DNA of 16,208 nucleotides, from contig JANXNM010000120.1 of the NCBI GenBank assembly GCA_025354065.1, positions 1-16,208 of the forward strand, written 5' to 3'. The notes beneath the pieces are model-generated. The model was not told where the DNA came from. It did not search any database and worked only from the letters and a program-made list of their open reading frames with translations. Each line of letters starts with the position of its first letter. Positions within the stretch are counted from its first letter, which is position 1. Of this stretch, positions 1 through 7,594 are shown piece by piece. A program made the position numbers and the translations under genes. The stretch is from Synechococcales cyanobacterium 340R_concoct_173_sub. GTDB taxonomy: Bacteria; Cyanobacteriota; Cyanobacteriia; Leptolyngbyales; Leptolyngbyaceae.

Positions 1-1
1 C

Positions 2-1060
2 CATCCCGGTAACCTTTTAGCGATGCCCAATGGCAAGCTGGCTTATCTCGATTTTGGGATGATGAGCAATATGAAACCTTATCAAAAATATGGCTTAATT
101 GAAGCTATTGTTCATTTGATTAACCGTGACTTTGAAGGCTTGGCACAGGACTATGTAAAATTAGAATTTCTAACGCCAGATGTTGATCTCACGCCGATTA
201 TTCCAGCCTTTGCGATGGTATTTGAAGATGCTCTGGGCGGCAGTGTTTCGGATATTAATATTGCATCAATTACCGATCGACTTTCGGAACTAATGTATGA
301 ATATCCATTCAGGGTTCCGGCTTACTTTGCCTTAATTATCCGATCGCTCGTGACCCTAGAAGGCATTGCCATCAACGTTGATCCAGATTTCAAAGTGTTA
401 GGAGAAGCCTATCCCTACATTGCAAAACGACTACTAACAGATCCTGCACCAGAACTCCGAAATTCATTGAAAGAGTTACTGTTCAAAGAAGAAAGTTTCC
501 GATGGAATCGCCTTGAGGGATTGCTTAAAAATGCAAAAGGAAGCATGGAATATGACATTAGTGGGTCATTGGATCAGGGAATCGAATTTCTGTTTTCAGA
601 ACAAGGTAACTACATTCGAGAACGCTTAATTGAAGAGATTATCAAAAATGTAGATCTTCTGGGTCAAAATGCTTGGCAGAATTTCACATCCAATATTGGA
701 AGCCGCTTAGGACTGCCAACAGAGCCGCTGATTCAATCTCCTCAGTCTCTCGATAATGCTGCCACTTTAGAATATATCAAACGGATCTGGGCAATTCTGC
801 AAGATACTGAAGGATTTGATGCGAATCATCTTTTAACGTTATTACCAAAGTTAGCTGCTCGGGCCGAAACTCAACAAATGGGACAACGTATTGCGATGGG
901 ATTAACTCAACGGTTAATTTCTCGGTTCATTCGTGAAGTGTTGTTAGCGGATCAATCTAGTCGATCGGTCTCAAAAAACCGAACAACTCCCGTCTTTATT
1001 CCACCCAATCCCCCGTTAAGACCGATCGGATCTGCCCCTAGAAATAGTTCCATCGAGTAG
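2..1060 (+). CDS. AarF/ABC1/UbiB-family atypical kinase, C-terminal part (5' end outside window)
   Basis: The frame is open from base 2 and reads HPGNLLAMPNGK, so the ATG at 23 is internal and the true start lies left of the window. HPGN is the catalytic-loop signature of ABC1 kinases, and YLDFGMM about 15 residues later is the Mg-binding DFG. The following 330 residues (VPAYFALIIRSLVTLEGIA, then AYPYIAKRLLTDPAPELR) are typical of the cyanobacterial and plastoglobule ABC1 proteins. In this family ABC1 kinases influence prenylquinone (plastoquinone, tocopherol) metabolism, but the direct substrate is usually unknown. About 352 residues are present; full-length homologues run to roughly 550. 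The gene converges on the photoreceptor kinase with a 17-base gap. The last 25 residues are Pro/Ser-rich and probably unstructured. The family call is firm; the specific role is inferred. Confidence 0.93.
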   Translation, partial: HPGNLLAMPNGKLAYLDFGMMSNMKPYQKYGLIEAIVHLINRDFEGLAQDYVKLEFLTPDVDLTPIIPAFAMVFEDALGGSVSDINIASITDRLSELMYEYPFRVPAYFALIIRSLVTLEGIAINVDPDFKVLGEAYPYIAKRLLTDPAPELRNSLKELLFKEESFRWNRLEGLLKNAKGSMEYDISGSLDQGIEFLFSEQGNYIRERLIEEIIKNVDLLGQNAWQNFTSNIGSRLGLPTEPLIQSPQSLDNAATLEYIKRIWAILQDTEGFDANHLLTLLPKLAARAETQQMGQRIAMGLTQRLISRFIREVLLADQSSRSVSKNRTTPVFIPPNPPLRPIGSAPRNSSIE

Positions 1061-1079
1061 GACTATTCATCCTTAACTC
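1055..1079. terminator. Possible shared hairpin between convergent genes
   Basis: GAGT-AGGA at 1055-1062 can pair with TCCT (1070-1073) and ACTC (1076-1079), leaving a two-base bulge and a seven-base loop. It lies across the two convergent stop codons. There is no T-run on either side, so it is a weak candidate for a bidirectional terminator. Confidence 0.35.
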
Positions 1080-3849
1080 AAATGTCGCTCTTAGGTTGGG
1101 TCATCGGAATATCGATGATAAATGCTGTTCCTTCGCCAACAATTGAAGTAAAGCTTAGTTTGCCATGGTGCTGTTCAGTGATGATCTGATAGCCTATTGA
1201 AAGGCCGAGACCTGTTCCTTTTCCGATGGGTTTGGTAGTAAAAAAGGGATCAAATAGGTTTTTAAAAGCGTTTTCTGATATACCTGCCCCATTATCTTGA
1301 ATGCGGATTGAAACCCGGTCTATACCCATCTCATCTTGGTGAAGTCCTGTATGAATTTCGATCGAATTCACCTGTTCCAGACGTAATACCGGCGTTAATT
1401 GCTTCCATCTTTCATCAATGGCATCGATCGCATTGTTCAGTAGGTTCATCAACACTTGATTAATCGAACTGGCATAGCAATCGATCAAAGGCAGCTCACC
1501 ATAGTGCTTGAGAATATGAATATCTGGGCGATCTTCATTGCTTTTCAATCGATGTTGCAAAATCATTAACGTGCTGTCAATACCCTCATGGAGATCAACC
1601 GGCTTTCGAGCAGCCTGATCCAATTGGGAGAAATTTCGTAGTGATAGAACAATGTCTCGGATCCGATCGGTGCCGATTTCCATGGAGGAAAGAATTTTCG
1701 GAAGATCCCCCATAAGGAACTCTACATCTTTGTCAACCATCGCAGCCTGAAGGTCATCACTTGGCAGTGGATACTCCGCCTGATAGCGTTGGAGAATATG
1801 TAGTAAGTCCTTGACGTAGACACCGACATGATGCAGATTGCCATGGATGAAGTTAACAGGATTATTGATTTCATGGGCAACACCTGCCACTAGACGACCC
1901 AGGCTAGACATTTTTTCCTGTTGGATTAACTGAAGTTGAGTCTTTTGTAATTCTGCAACCACTTTTTCTAGAACGGTGGCTTGGATCTGGGTTCGATTTA
2001 GCAAATTGGCTTGCTCTAGGGCAATACTGACTTGACTGGATACTTGGGTAATAAACTGAATTTCCGAAGCTTGCCAATCCCGAGGCTGGGAGCATTGGTG
2101 GACACAGAATAACCCCCATAGCTGATCATTGCGCAGAATGGGAGCGACTAAGGTTGCCTGAATTTCAAACTGGTCTAAAACCGCTCGGTAACAGTCTTCC
2201 AATCCCGCCTGATTGATGTCTGGAACCGCATGAACTCGACCCTTGCGATACCTTTCAGCATAACGCTCACCAAAACAATGGTCGTGGACTTTCTTCGTCA
2301 GTGCCGAGGCAAACGGGGGCAATACATCCTCTGCAATAATTTCACCATCATTAAACTCAGAAGTTGGGTCAAAGCGATAGATACCCACCCGATCGGCCCC
2401 TAAAATCTCTCTGACTTCGGTGGTCGTAATCTTAAAAATTGTCTCCAAATCTAGAGATTGCCGAATCTTTGCCACCACCTTAAAAAGTGCATCCTGTTGC
2501 TGATTTGCCTGTTCTAAAGACGCTGTACGCCTCTCTACGCGAGCTTCTAAGCTGATGTTTAGGTTTTGTAGATTTTGGTTGAGAGTCTGGACCTCTTGAT
2601 GTAGATCTGCTTGGGCGATCGCAGTCGCAAATTGATTAGCAATGCCTTGAGCGAGGTCAATGTCACGAGAATTCCATGGCAGAGATTGGCTACCAGTCTC
2701 CTGTTTCCACACCTGAAAAGACTGACGAGGATAGGTTTGCCGCGCATCAGGATTAATTTGACCCGCCCAAAGGGTTGCGGTCTCAATCGGATTGCGAAAA
2801 ACTGTGAGATAGCCAATTTTCTGCTGACTGACCAGGAGGGGAACAATCAGGATGCTCTGAATCGTAGTGTCGTGGAAGAGAGGCTGTAAATTTCTAAGCG
2901 CTGACACTTTATACAGGTTCTCGATTGCCCAAGCTGATGTTGCATCATGGTAAAAATGTTGCTCCACCGCATAGAACTGTTCCATTATCGATAAAGGAGA
3001 CATCGGATGAGGAACAGGCTGCATACCACAGAAATAAAGCCGTAAATTTTCCTGCACCTCTGGGTTAGACTTCATCGCTAGGCTATTGTTCCGAGGATGG
3101 AGATAGAGTCTCCCCCCCGAACCCTGTAAGACAGAAACTACTTCTGTTAGCGCATTTTGAAGATCCAATGCGGTCATAGAAGAAAGCTGTTCAGCGATCC
3201 GGCTGATAGTCGCTTCCTGCTGAGCAAGGTTTTTTGCCTGTTCGAGCAGAGTCGATTGAGTAATGGCGATCGACACCTGATCTACGACCATTTGGATGCT
3301 CTTAAGTTGCTCAGGCAGCACTTCCATGGGTGTGGCATGATGGGCAACCAACAGACCCCAAAGTTTATCTTGATTCAGAATTGGAACGACAAAACTAGAC
3401 TGTACGCCCATCGTAGTTAGATATTCCCTATGACAAGGATCAAGGGGCCGAAAAATTAATTCTTCTTCAATAATTTCACCCGTTTCCTTCTCGTAGATAC
3501 GGCTTTGACCAATTTTGCCCGACGACACATCAATTACATTTCTCACCCATTCGGCAATAAACAGATGACGTGCTGATTCGGGGATATCATCAGCAGGAAA
3601 AAATAGTCCTTGGAGAGAAGGCAGATTCTGCGCTTGACCCAACTGCTCTGCGACGACCTGACCACTATCATCCGCTTGGAACTTGTAGATCATCACCCGA
3701 TCGCATTCAAAAAACTGCTGAATTTCAGAAGCAGTAGCCTCAAGAATTGAAGAGAGTTCGACAGCTCGGCGAATCCGCTGGCTGATGCGTTGCAGAAGAT
3801 TATTGGAATTGAGAGTTGAAGAGCGGTGATGAGCGAGCACAGTGGTCAT
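1078..3849 (-). CDS. Knotless-phytochrome / cyanobacteriochrome hybrid sensor histidine kinase
   Basis: 923 residues, apparently cytoplasmic, with no membrane segment. GAF1 (about 30-200) has the phytochrome DIP motif at 88-90, Cys139-His140 at the bilin-attachment position and WGLLVAHH at 164-171. Residues 215-415 form a PHY domain: the tongue motif PRQSF is at 374-378, followed by W381 and SLPW (389-392). No N-terminal PAS is present, so this is a 'knotless' (Cph2-type) sensory unit. GAF3 (about 455-615) is a cyanobacteriochrome GAF of DXCF type (DHCF at 523-526, second Cys at 553). After a coiled coil comes a HisKA domain with GVAHEINNP (phospho-acceptor His659), then a HATPase domain: N box around NLLNNAIDA (802-810), DNGAGI (852-857), FDPFF (866-870), GKGTGLGLS (876-884). 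There is no receiver domain, and no response regulator lies in the window. From memory, Nostoc All2699 has the same domain order. The ATG at 3849 has no clear Shine-Dalgarno, but the next in-frame Met comes only deep inside GAF1. Light-regulated autophosphorylation is inferred. Confidence 0.92.
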   Translation of the reverse strand: MTTVLAHHRSSTLNSNNLLQRISQRIRRAVELSSILEATASEIQQFFECDRVMIYKFQADDSGQVVAEQLGQAQNLPSLQGLFFPADDIPESARHLFIAEWVRNVIDVSSGKIGQSRIYEKETGEIIEEELIFRPLDPCHREYLTTMGVQSSFVVPILNQDKLWGLLVAHHATPMEVLPEQLKSIQMVVDQVSIAITQSTLLEQAKNLAQQEATISRIAEQLSSMTALDLQNALTEVVSVLQGSGGRLYLHPRNNSLAMKSNPEVQENLRLYFCGMQPVPHPMSPLSIMEQFYAVEQHFYHDATSAWAIENLYKVSALRNLQPLFHDTTIQSILIVPLLVSQQKIGYLTVFRNPIETATLWAGQINPDARQTYPRQSFQVWKQETGSQSLPWNSRDIDLAQGIANQFATAIAQADLHQEVQTLNQNLQNLNISLEARVERRTASLEQANQQQDALFKVVAKIRQSLDLETIFKITTTEVREILGADRVGIYRFDPTSEFNDGEIIAEDVLPPFASALTKKVHDHCFGERYAERYRKGRVHAVPDINQAGLEDCYRAVLDQFEIQATLVAPILRNDQLWGLFCVHQCSQPRDWQASEIQFITQVSSQVSIALEQANLLNRTQIQATVLEKVVAELQKTQLQLIQQEKMSSLGRLVAGVAHEINNPVNFIHGNLHHVGVYVKDLLHILQRYQAEYPLPSDDLQAAMVDKDVEFLMGDLPKILSSMEIGTDRIRDIVLSLRNFSQLDQAARKPVDLHEGIDSTLMILQHRLKSNEDRPDIHILKHYGELPLIDCYASSINQVLMNLLNNAIDAIDERWKQLTPVLRLEQVNSIEIHTGLHQDEMGIDRVSIRIQDNGAGISENAFKNLFDPFFTTKPIGKGTGLGLSIGYQIITEQHHGKLSFTSIVGEGTAFIIDIPMTQPKSDI
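2615..2622. repeat. HIP1 octamer GCGATCGC (one of five)
   Basis: Complete HIP1 palindromes occur at 2615-2622, 7237-7244, 8237-8244, 12774-12781 and 14511-14518. The core CGATCG is scattered through nearly the whole window. HIP1 over-representation is a well-known cyanobacterial genome signature. No CGATCG occurs in the last 540 bases or so. Confidence 0.9.
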
Positions 3850-3934
3850 AATGGTAGGTTAAGGAACGCCAGATTTATTCCTTAGTGTTCCCAAGGAGTT
3901 CTGTTTTGCAGAGCTATACCAATGATTAATAGCA

Positions 3935-3964
3935 GATTATTATAAGTTTGATTATTATAACTTT
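3935..3964. repeat. 15-base tandem duplication (14/15 identical)
   Basis: GATTATTATAAGTTT at 3935-3949 is followed directly by GATTATTATAACTTT at 3950-3964. Each copy contains ATTATA, which is TATAAT on the minus strand. Confidence 0.8.
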
Positions 3965-3966
3965 AA
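3939..3966 (-). promoter_or_regulatory. Candidate promoter of the photoreceptor kinase gene
   Basis: On the minus strand, TTAAAG (3966-3961) and TATAAT (3944-3939) are 16 bases apart, about 90 bases upstream of the kinase ATG. A second TATAAT (3959-3954) lies in the other copy of the tandem repeat. This is consensus matching in AT-rich DNA only. Confidence 0.35.
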
Positions 3967-4115
3967 TTTAGTATAATTTTGATTACTCTGATGAGTTCGA
4001 TTTAACTAAGATGTAGGATTAAATTTATTATAAATCCCATACTACATTTTACTGAGAGAATAAAAGCTCCTCCATTATTAGTCTGGCAAAACAGCGGTTA
4101 ATTTTTGTGATCGCA

Positions 4116-4145
4116 TTTTCTAACTTTCTTTTTTCTAACTTTCTT
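4116..4145. repeat. Perfect 15-base tandem duplication
   Basis: TTTTCTAACTTTCTT occurs twice in immediate succession (4116-4130 and 4131-4145) with no mismatch, in the non-coding spacer downstream of cobQ. Confidence 0.85.
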
Positions 4146-4216
4146 TCATGATTCTTCACTAGCTTAACTTTCCTTACTCTGCTTTAAATGCTTCCTTGAA
4201 AGCTCAAATTTAAGTA

Positions 4217-4242
4217 TTCACTTCAAGAGTTCACTTCAAGAG
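4217..4242. repeat. 13-base tandem duplication across the cobQ stop codon
   Basis: TTCACTTCAAGAG is present at 4217-4229 and again at 4230-4242. The right-hand copy encodes the last residues and stop of cobQ; the left-hand copy is just downstream and leaves the protein unchanged. Confidence 0.8.
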
Positions 4243-5703
4243 TGGTTCAAGATCAATATGTGGCTCGATCGCATTAGCAAGTTGATCGAGTAAAACTTCC
4301 CGCTGTTCACGATAATTAGGAACACCCGTTGGAAGCGATCGAAGTCCACGTTGTGTTCGCAATCGATTTAGCCAAGACCGTCGCCAGGGTCCATTGTCAA
4401 ACAATCCATGCAGGTATGTACCCCACACCGATTCAGTCGCATCGACCAGACCAAGATTTATATCATCAAACAATGGACGCACTTCATGATCACACCCTTC
4501 CACAATGCGCGTTCGGCCTTGGTGAATCTCGTAACCCGTCACAGGTAAGCCTTCTTGAGGAAGTTTGGACGTAACCGTACGCTGACGAGCAATTTTTTGA
4601 CCCGCAATCACCGTCCTCAGAGGCAACAGTTTTAACCCAGGGAATCGCCCCTCTTGGCCTTCAACACCTTCTGGATCCGCCAACAACTGCCCCATCATTT
4701 GATAACCACCACAAATTCCCATCACCGTTCCGCCCGCAGCAACATACTCCTGAAGCTGCTCTACCATGCCAGATTTATGCATCGCAATCAGATCAGGAAT
4801 CGTCGTCTTAGAGCCTGGAATAATGACCGCATCAGGATGGCCCAGCGTTCCTTTTAATCCTAAATAGTTCAATGTCACCGACGATTCTGACTCTAGAGGA
4901 TCGAAATCAGTGAAATTTGAAATGCGGGGTAGACGAAGCACCGTAATATTTAAATCACTCTTTGTACTGCTTTGACGACGTTCCAACAAACTCAACGAAT
5001 CCTCTGCCGGAAACGCTTCTTCTAGCCAAGGCACGACCCCAATCACCGGAATTCCGGTCCGCTCTTCTAGCCAGTCAATTCCGGATTGCAATAGCTGTCG
5101 TTGCCCCCGAAATTTATTAATTACAAAACCCTTAATCAAGGCACGTTCATCAGGATCTAACAGTTCTAAGGTGCCAATAATATGAGCAAAAACTCCACCC
5201 CGATCAATATCTGCTACCAAAACAGTCGGTGCATTCAAATATTTAGCGACCCGCATATTTGTCAAGTCACGATGCTTCAGGTTAATTTCCGCTGGACTGC
5301 CTGCGCCTTCACAAACAATCATATCGAATTCTTCCGCTAACCGTCGAAGGGACTCCTCGATCGCCTGCCAGCCAATATCAAAAAACTTCTCATAATATTC
5401 AGCCGCACCGACTACACCGACAACTTTTCCCTTCAGCACCACTTGAGAGGTCATATCCCCCTGAGGCTTCAGCAAAATTGGGTTCATCTCCACCCAAGGA
5501 TTAGTCCCAGCAGCCCAAGCTTGAACCGCTTGTGCATGACCAATTTCGCCACCGTCCGCTGTCACGTAGGAATTAAGCGCCATATTTTGACCCTTAAATG
5601 GAGTAACCCGCCAACCGCGCCGCGCCAAAATCCGACAGAGGGCTGCGGTAATTAAAGATTTGCCTGCGTGGGATGTCGTTCCGACCACCATAATTGCTTT
5701 CAT
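4231..5703 (-). CDS. cobQ: Cobyric acid synthase (adenosylcobyrinic acid a,c-diamide amidotransferase)
   Basis: CobQ uses glutamine and ATP to amidate the b, d, e and g side chains of adenosylcobyrinic acid a,c-diamide, giving adenosylcobyric acid in cobamide synthesis. The 490 residues match the usual length. The N-terminal dethiobiotin-synthetase-like half starts MKAIMVVGTTSHAGKS, a P-loop-like ATP site, and contains CEGAGSPAEINL (131-142) and DIDRGGVFA (165-173). The C-terminal class-I glutamine amidotransferase half carries MGICGGYQ with the nucleophile Cys331, and the catalytic His432 in YLHGLFDN. I chose the ATG at 5703 because homologues begin MKxIMVxGT and GGAG lies 12 bases upstream. 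An in-frame start 25 codons earlier (5778) would add residues unlike the family and overlap the upstream gene. It follows the small unknown gene by 40 bases on the same strand, so the two are probably cotranscribed. Confidence 0.96.
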   Translation of the reverse strand: MKAIMVVGTTSHAGKSLITAALCRILARRGWRVTPFKGQNMALNSYVTADGGEIGHAQAVQAWAAGTNPWVEMNPILLKPQGDMTSQVVLKGKVVGVVGAAEYYEKFFDIGWQAIEESLRRLAEEFDMIVCEGAGSPAEINLKHRDLTNMRVAKYLNAPTVLVADIDRGGVFAHIIGTLELLDPDERALIKGFVINKFRGQRQLLQSGIDWLEERTGIPVIGVVPWLEEAFPAEDSLSLLERRQSSTKSDLNITVLRLPRISNFTDFDPLESESSVTLNYLGLKGTLGHPDAVIIPGSKTTIPDLIAMHKSGMVEQLQEYVAAGGTVMGICGGYQMMGQLLADPEGVEGQEGRFPGLKLLPLRTVIAGQKIARQRTVTSKLPQEGLPVTGYEIHQGRTRIVEGCDHEVRPLFDDINLGLVDATESVWGTYLHGLFDNGPWRRSWLNRLRTQRGLRSLPTGVPNYREQREVLLDQLANAIEPHIDLEPLLK

Positions 5704-5743
5704 GTTGAAAATTCTCCAATAAATATAATAGGTAAAATAAAAA

Positions 5744-6142
5744 TTAGAACGGTAACCTAATCCAACGGGTGACTGCATTGAGTACCCGATCGCGCCAAGT
5801 AGCCTTCAACTCTAGACGACCCCGATCGCGCCATCGATCGAGAACCATGCGCCCCAGTGGTGTCACTCGGAAACTATCCGTCAAGCCCTGACCATCCACT
5901 TCCCGCCGTAGAACTCCCACATCAATCATCCACATCAGCTCGACATCAGCAATCAACTCAGTGATGGCCCATTTAGTATATCCGTTCTCCATTCCCACTC
6001 GTCCAGATAGTGCCTGCAACCCAACACTACTGCGCGCCATCGCCTCATAAGTTTGTAAATAAAACGGAGCACATCGTACCGCTCGCTCCGTTCGAGTCAT
6101 CGTTCGCGCAGGATAGGGGGTAAATGAAGGATTAGTACTCAT
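5744..6142 (-). CDS. Conserved cyanobacterial protein of unknown function (possible winged-helix fold)
   Basis: 132 residues if translation starts at the ATG at 6142 (MSTNPSFTPYPART). An in-frame ATG at 6211 would add 23 Pro/Leu-rich residues, but it sits in the loop of an inverted repeat and those residues look unlike the rest, so I prefer the shorter form. No Shine-Dalgarno is clear for either. The protein is rich in Arg and has no membrane segment. The part GVLRREVDGQGLTDSFRVTP (about 76-95) followed by LGRMVLDRW looks like a winged-helix recognition helix and wing, but I see no decisive motif. I think it matches the group annotated 'Npun_F0494 family', from memory only. It is 40 bases upstream of cobQ on the same strand; no link to cobalamin is shown by the sequence. 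Confidence 0.75.
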   Translation of the reverse strand: MSTNPSFTPYPARTMTRTERAVRCAPFYLQTYEAMARSSVGLQALSGRVGMENGYTKWAITELIADVELMWMIDVGVLRREVDGQGLTDSFRVTPLGRMVLDRWRDRGRLELKATWRDRVLNAVTRWIRLPF

Positions 6143-6192
6143 GACTGAAGCTAGGTCTAAGTATGGGGGTGTAGGGGTTAGTTTAAAACGTG

Positions 6193-6220
6193 TGTTAGCT
6201 GGGAACAACATTAGCTAACA
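6193..6220. promoter_or_regulatory. 8-12-8 inverted repeat upstream of the small gene/cobQ unit
   Basis: TGTTAGCT (6193-6200) and AGCTAACA (6213-6220) are perfect inverted repeats separated by 12 bases, so half-site centres are about 20 bases apart. The element lies 51-78 bases upstream of the preferred start at 6142. It could be an operator or an RNA stem-loop in the leader. It contains no riboswitch consensus that I recognise. Confidence 0.5.
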
Positions 6221-6360
6221 ACGGTCAGAACACTTTCTTTATAAATAATAGCCGTAATCTACGTATTCCCCGTCATTCATAGGAAAAAGCCGCCCAATTC
6301 AAGAAATATTTATCGATTTCCGTGTCATTTTTAGAAAAATATAGGATTTAATCAAAAAAT

Positions 6361-6384
6361 CACACTAGTATTTTTATGAGTGTG
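6361..6384. promoter_or_regulatory. 6-12-6 inverted repeat upstream of the SLH gene
   Basis: CACACT (6361-6366) and AGTGTG (6379-6384) flank a 12-base AT-rich spacer, 52 bases before the SLH gene ATG. The spacing is the same as in the dyad at 6193-6220 but the half-sites differ. The short arms make this a weak call. Confidence 0.3.
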
Positions 6385-6435
6385 TTCATGCGTCTTTCAT
6401 ACTCCTAAGAACATTAATTTTAGAGTACTAATTTT

Positions 6436-7473
6436 ATGAGCGATTTTAATCAAGATGAATCCCGAACGGACGAGCAACTTCAACCGAGCCGTAGAAGACT
6501 TTCTTCCGATGAGATGATTGCTATGGCATTAGCGTTCACAGGAATCGGGTCAATCTTATTCTGGACGCTGGGGTTGAAAACGTCTCCTATTAACTTGACT
6601 ATGTTGACGAACGGTTCGCCCTTTGCAACTGTTGATTCTGCAACTAAGGCGAGTCCTGGCATGACAGCAACAGGCACTACAGGAATTTCCCCGGAGGCTC
6701 CTGGAACCATCTCTAATCCAAAATTAACTGAACCAGGAACTAGTTTAACGACGAATCCAATGGCATCCGATCGGGCAAAATCCGCCCCACTGTCCGCCCC
6801 AATACTACCTGCGACAACAAACGTACCTAATCAGGATACCAACGTAGCAATCCCACAAACGTCAGCAGCAGTACCGATCGCGGCCAATCTCGGCACAGTT
6901 GAGAATCCTGGTAAGCCGAAATCTTTTAGTGATGTCCCCGATAATTTTTGGGCCAAACCTGCGATTGTGGCATTGTCCAGCCGAGGCGTAATTAGTGGCC
7001 TAGAAAACAATACTTTTCAACCTGACAAACAAATCACCCGTGCTGAATTCGCGGCCATAATTCAGAAGGGATTCGAAAAGACGAAAGTTAAGGATGCAAT
7101 GAAATTTACAGACATTAAAGGTGGATATTGGGCGGCGACGGCCATTGATGAGGCAACCCAAACTGGATTTATGACGGGCTATCCCGAAGGTGTTTTTAAA
7201 CCGGACAAGTCGATTCCTCGTCTAGAAATGCTGAGCGCGATCGCAACGGGAATGAATCTCAAACCCAACAGCGACCCGGTTCAAATCCTCAGGAAGTATA
7301 GTGATGGCGAAGATATGCCAAAGTGGGCCATCTCAAACGTCAGTAGCGCTGTGGAAGCGGGGCTTGTTTTGCCCAACAGTACTCAGCTTGGCCCAAATAA
7401 AATAGCAACTCGCGCCGATGCAGCATTTTATATTTATCAAGCGCTGATTAAAGAAGGGAAAATTAAGCCCTAA
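6436..7473 (+). CDS. S-layer homology (SLH) domain protein with N-terminal membrane anchor
   Basis: 345 residues. A polar, acidic N-terminus ending in RRRL is followed by a single hydrophobic helix (about residues 27-47, MIAMALAFTGIGSILFWTLG) with no obvious signal-peptidase site, so it is probably a signal anchor with the C-terminus outside. Residues 50-155 are a low-complexity Ser/Thr/Pro/Ala linker. Three SLH repeats follow: FSDVPDNFWAKPAI with TRAEFAAII (from about 164), FTDIKGGYWAATAI with PRLEMLSAI (from about 224), and a divergent YSDGEDMPKWAI with TRADAAFYI (from about 288). SLH domains bind cell-wall polymers, so the protein probably ties the inner membrane to the wall. It lacks the OprB-type porin barrel found in many cyanobacterial SLH proteins. 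The Shine-Dalgarno is weak. An 8-base direct repeat (TAATTTTA, 6415-6422 and 6429-6436) ends on the A of the ATG. Confidence 0.88.
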   Translation: MSDFNQDESRTDEQLQPSRRRLSSDEMIAMALAFTGIGSILFWTLGLKTSPINLTMLTNGSPFATVDSATKASPGMTATGTTGISPEAPGTISNPKLTEPGTSLTTNPMASDRAKSAPLSAPILPATTNVPNQDTNVAIPQTSAAVPIAANLGTVENPGKPKSFSDVPDNFWAKPAIVALSSRGVISGLENNTFQPDKQITRAEFAAIIQKGFEKTKVKDAMKFTDIKGGYWAATAIDEATQTGFMTGYPEGVFKPDKSIPRLEMLSAIATGMNLKPNSDPVQILRKYSDGEDMPKWAISNVSSAVEAGLVLPNSTQLGPNKIATRADAAFYIYQALIKEGKIKP

Positions 7474-7497
7474 CTTCATCTAGACAAGCAGGCTAAA

Positions 7498-7555
7498 CAA
7501 AAAATTAGGCGGCGATCGGACGTTATCTTGAAAAGAAAAGTCGAAATCACCGCCC
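7498..7555 (-). terminator. Intrinsic terminator of the 33-residue protein gene
   Basis: Read on the minus strand, GGCGGTGAT (7555-7547) pairs with ATCGCCGCC (7517-7509), nine pairs including one U-G wobble, and an inner GAC/GTC pairs as well. The stem is followed by TAA and seven Ts (7505-7499). On the plus strand the wobble becomes a C-A mismatch and no T-run follows, so the signal fits minus-strand transcription. It starts 40 bases after the stop at 7595 and lies in the gap to the convergent SLH gene. Confidence 0.75.
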
Positions 7556-7594
7556 CATTGTTTATTACTTATCCGATCGAGATGCAATAATCAC

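Larger units (their letters stand above)
3850..4230. other. AT-rich intergenic spacer with tandem micro-duplications
   Basis: I see no gene in these 381 bases. It separates the stop of cobQ from the start of the photoreceptor kinase, both on the minus strand, so it must hold the cobQ 3' end and the kinase promoter. It contains two 15-base tandem duplications; a third, of 13 bases, spans its right edge (listed separately). ATGTA-GGATT (4011-4020) can pair with AATCC (4033-4037) and TACAT (4043-4047), a weak AT-rich stem with a five-base bulge and no convincing T-run. Confidence 0.6.

Noticed and set aside
2611..2889. 92-residue plus-strand frame inside the photoreceptor kinase
   Set aside because: Antisense shadow of well-supported PHY-domain coding sequence, with no protein-like motifs.
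5704..5778. Longer N-terminus for CobQ from 5778
   Set aside because: The extra 25 residues are unlike CobQ and overlap the upstream gene, while GGAG and the conserved MKAIMVVGTTSHAGKS support 5703.
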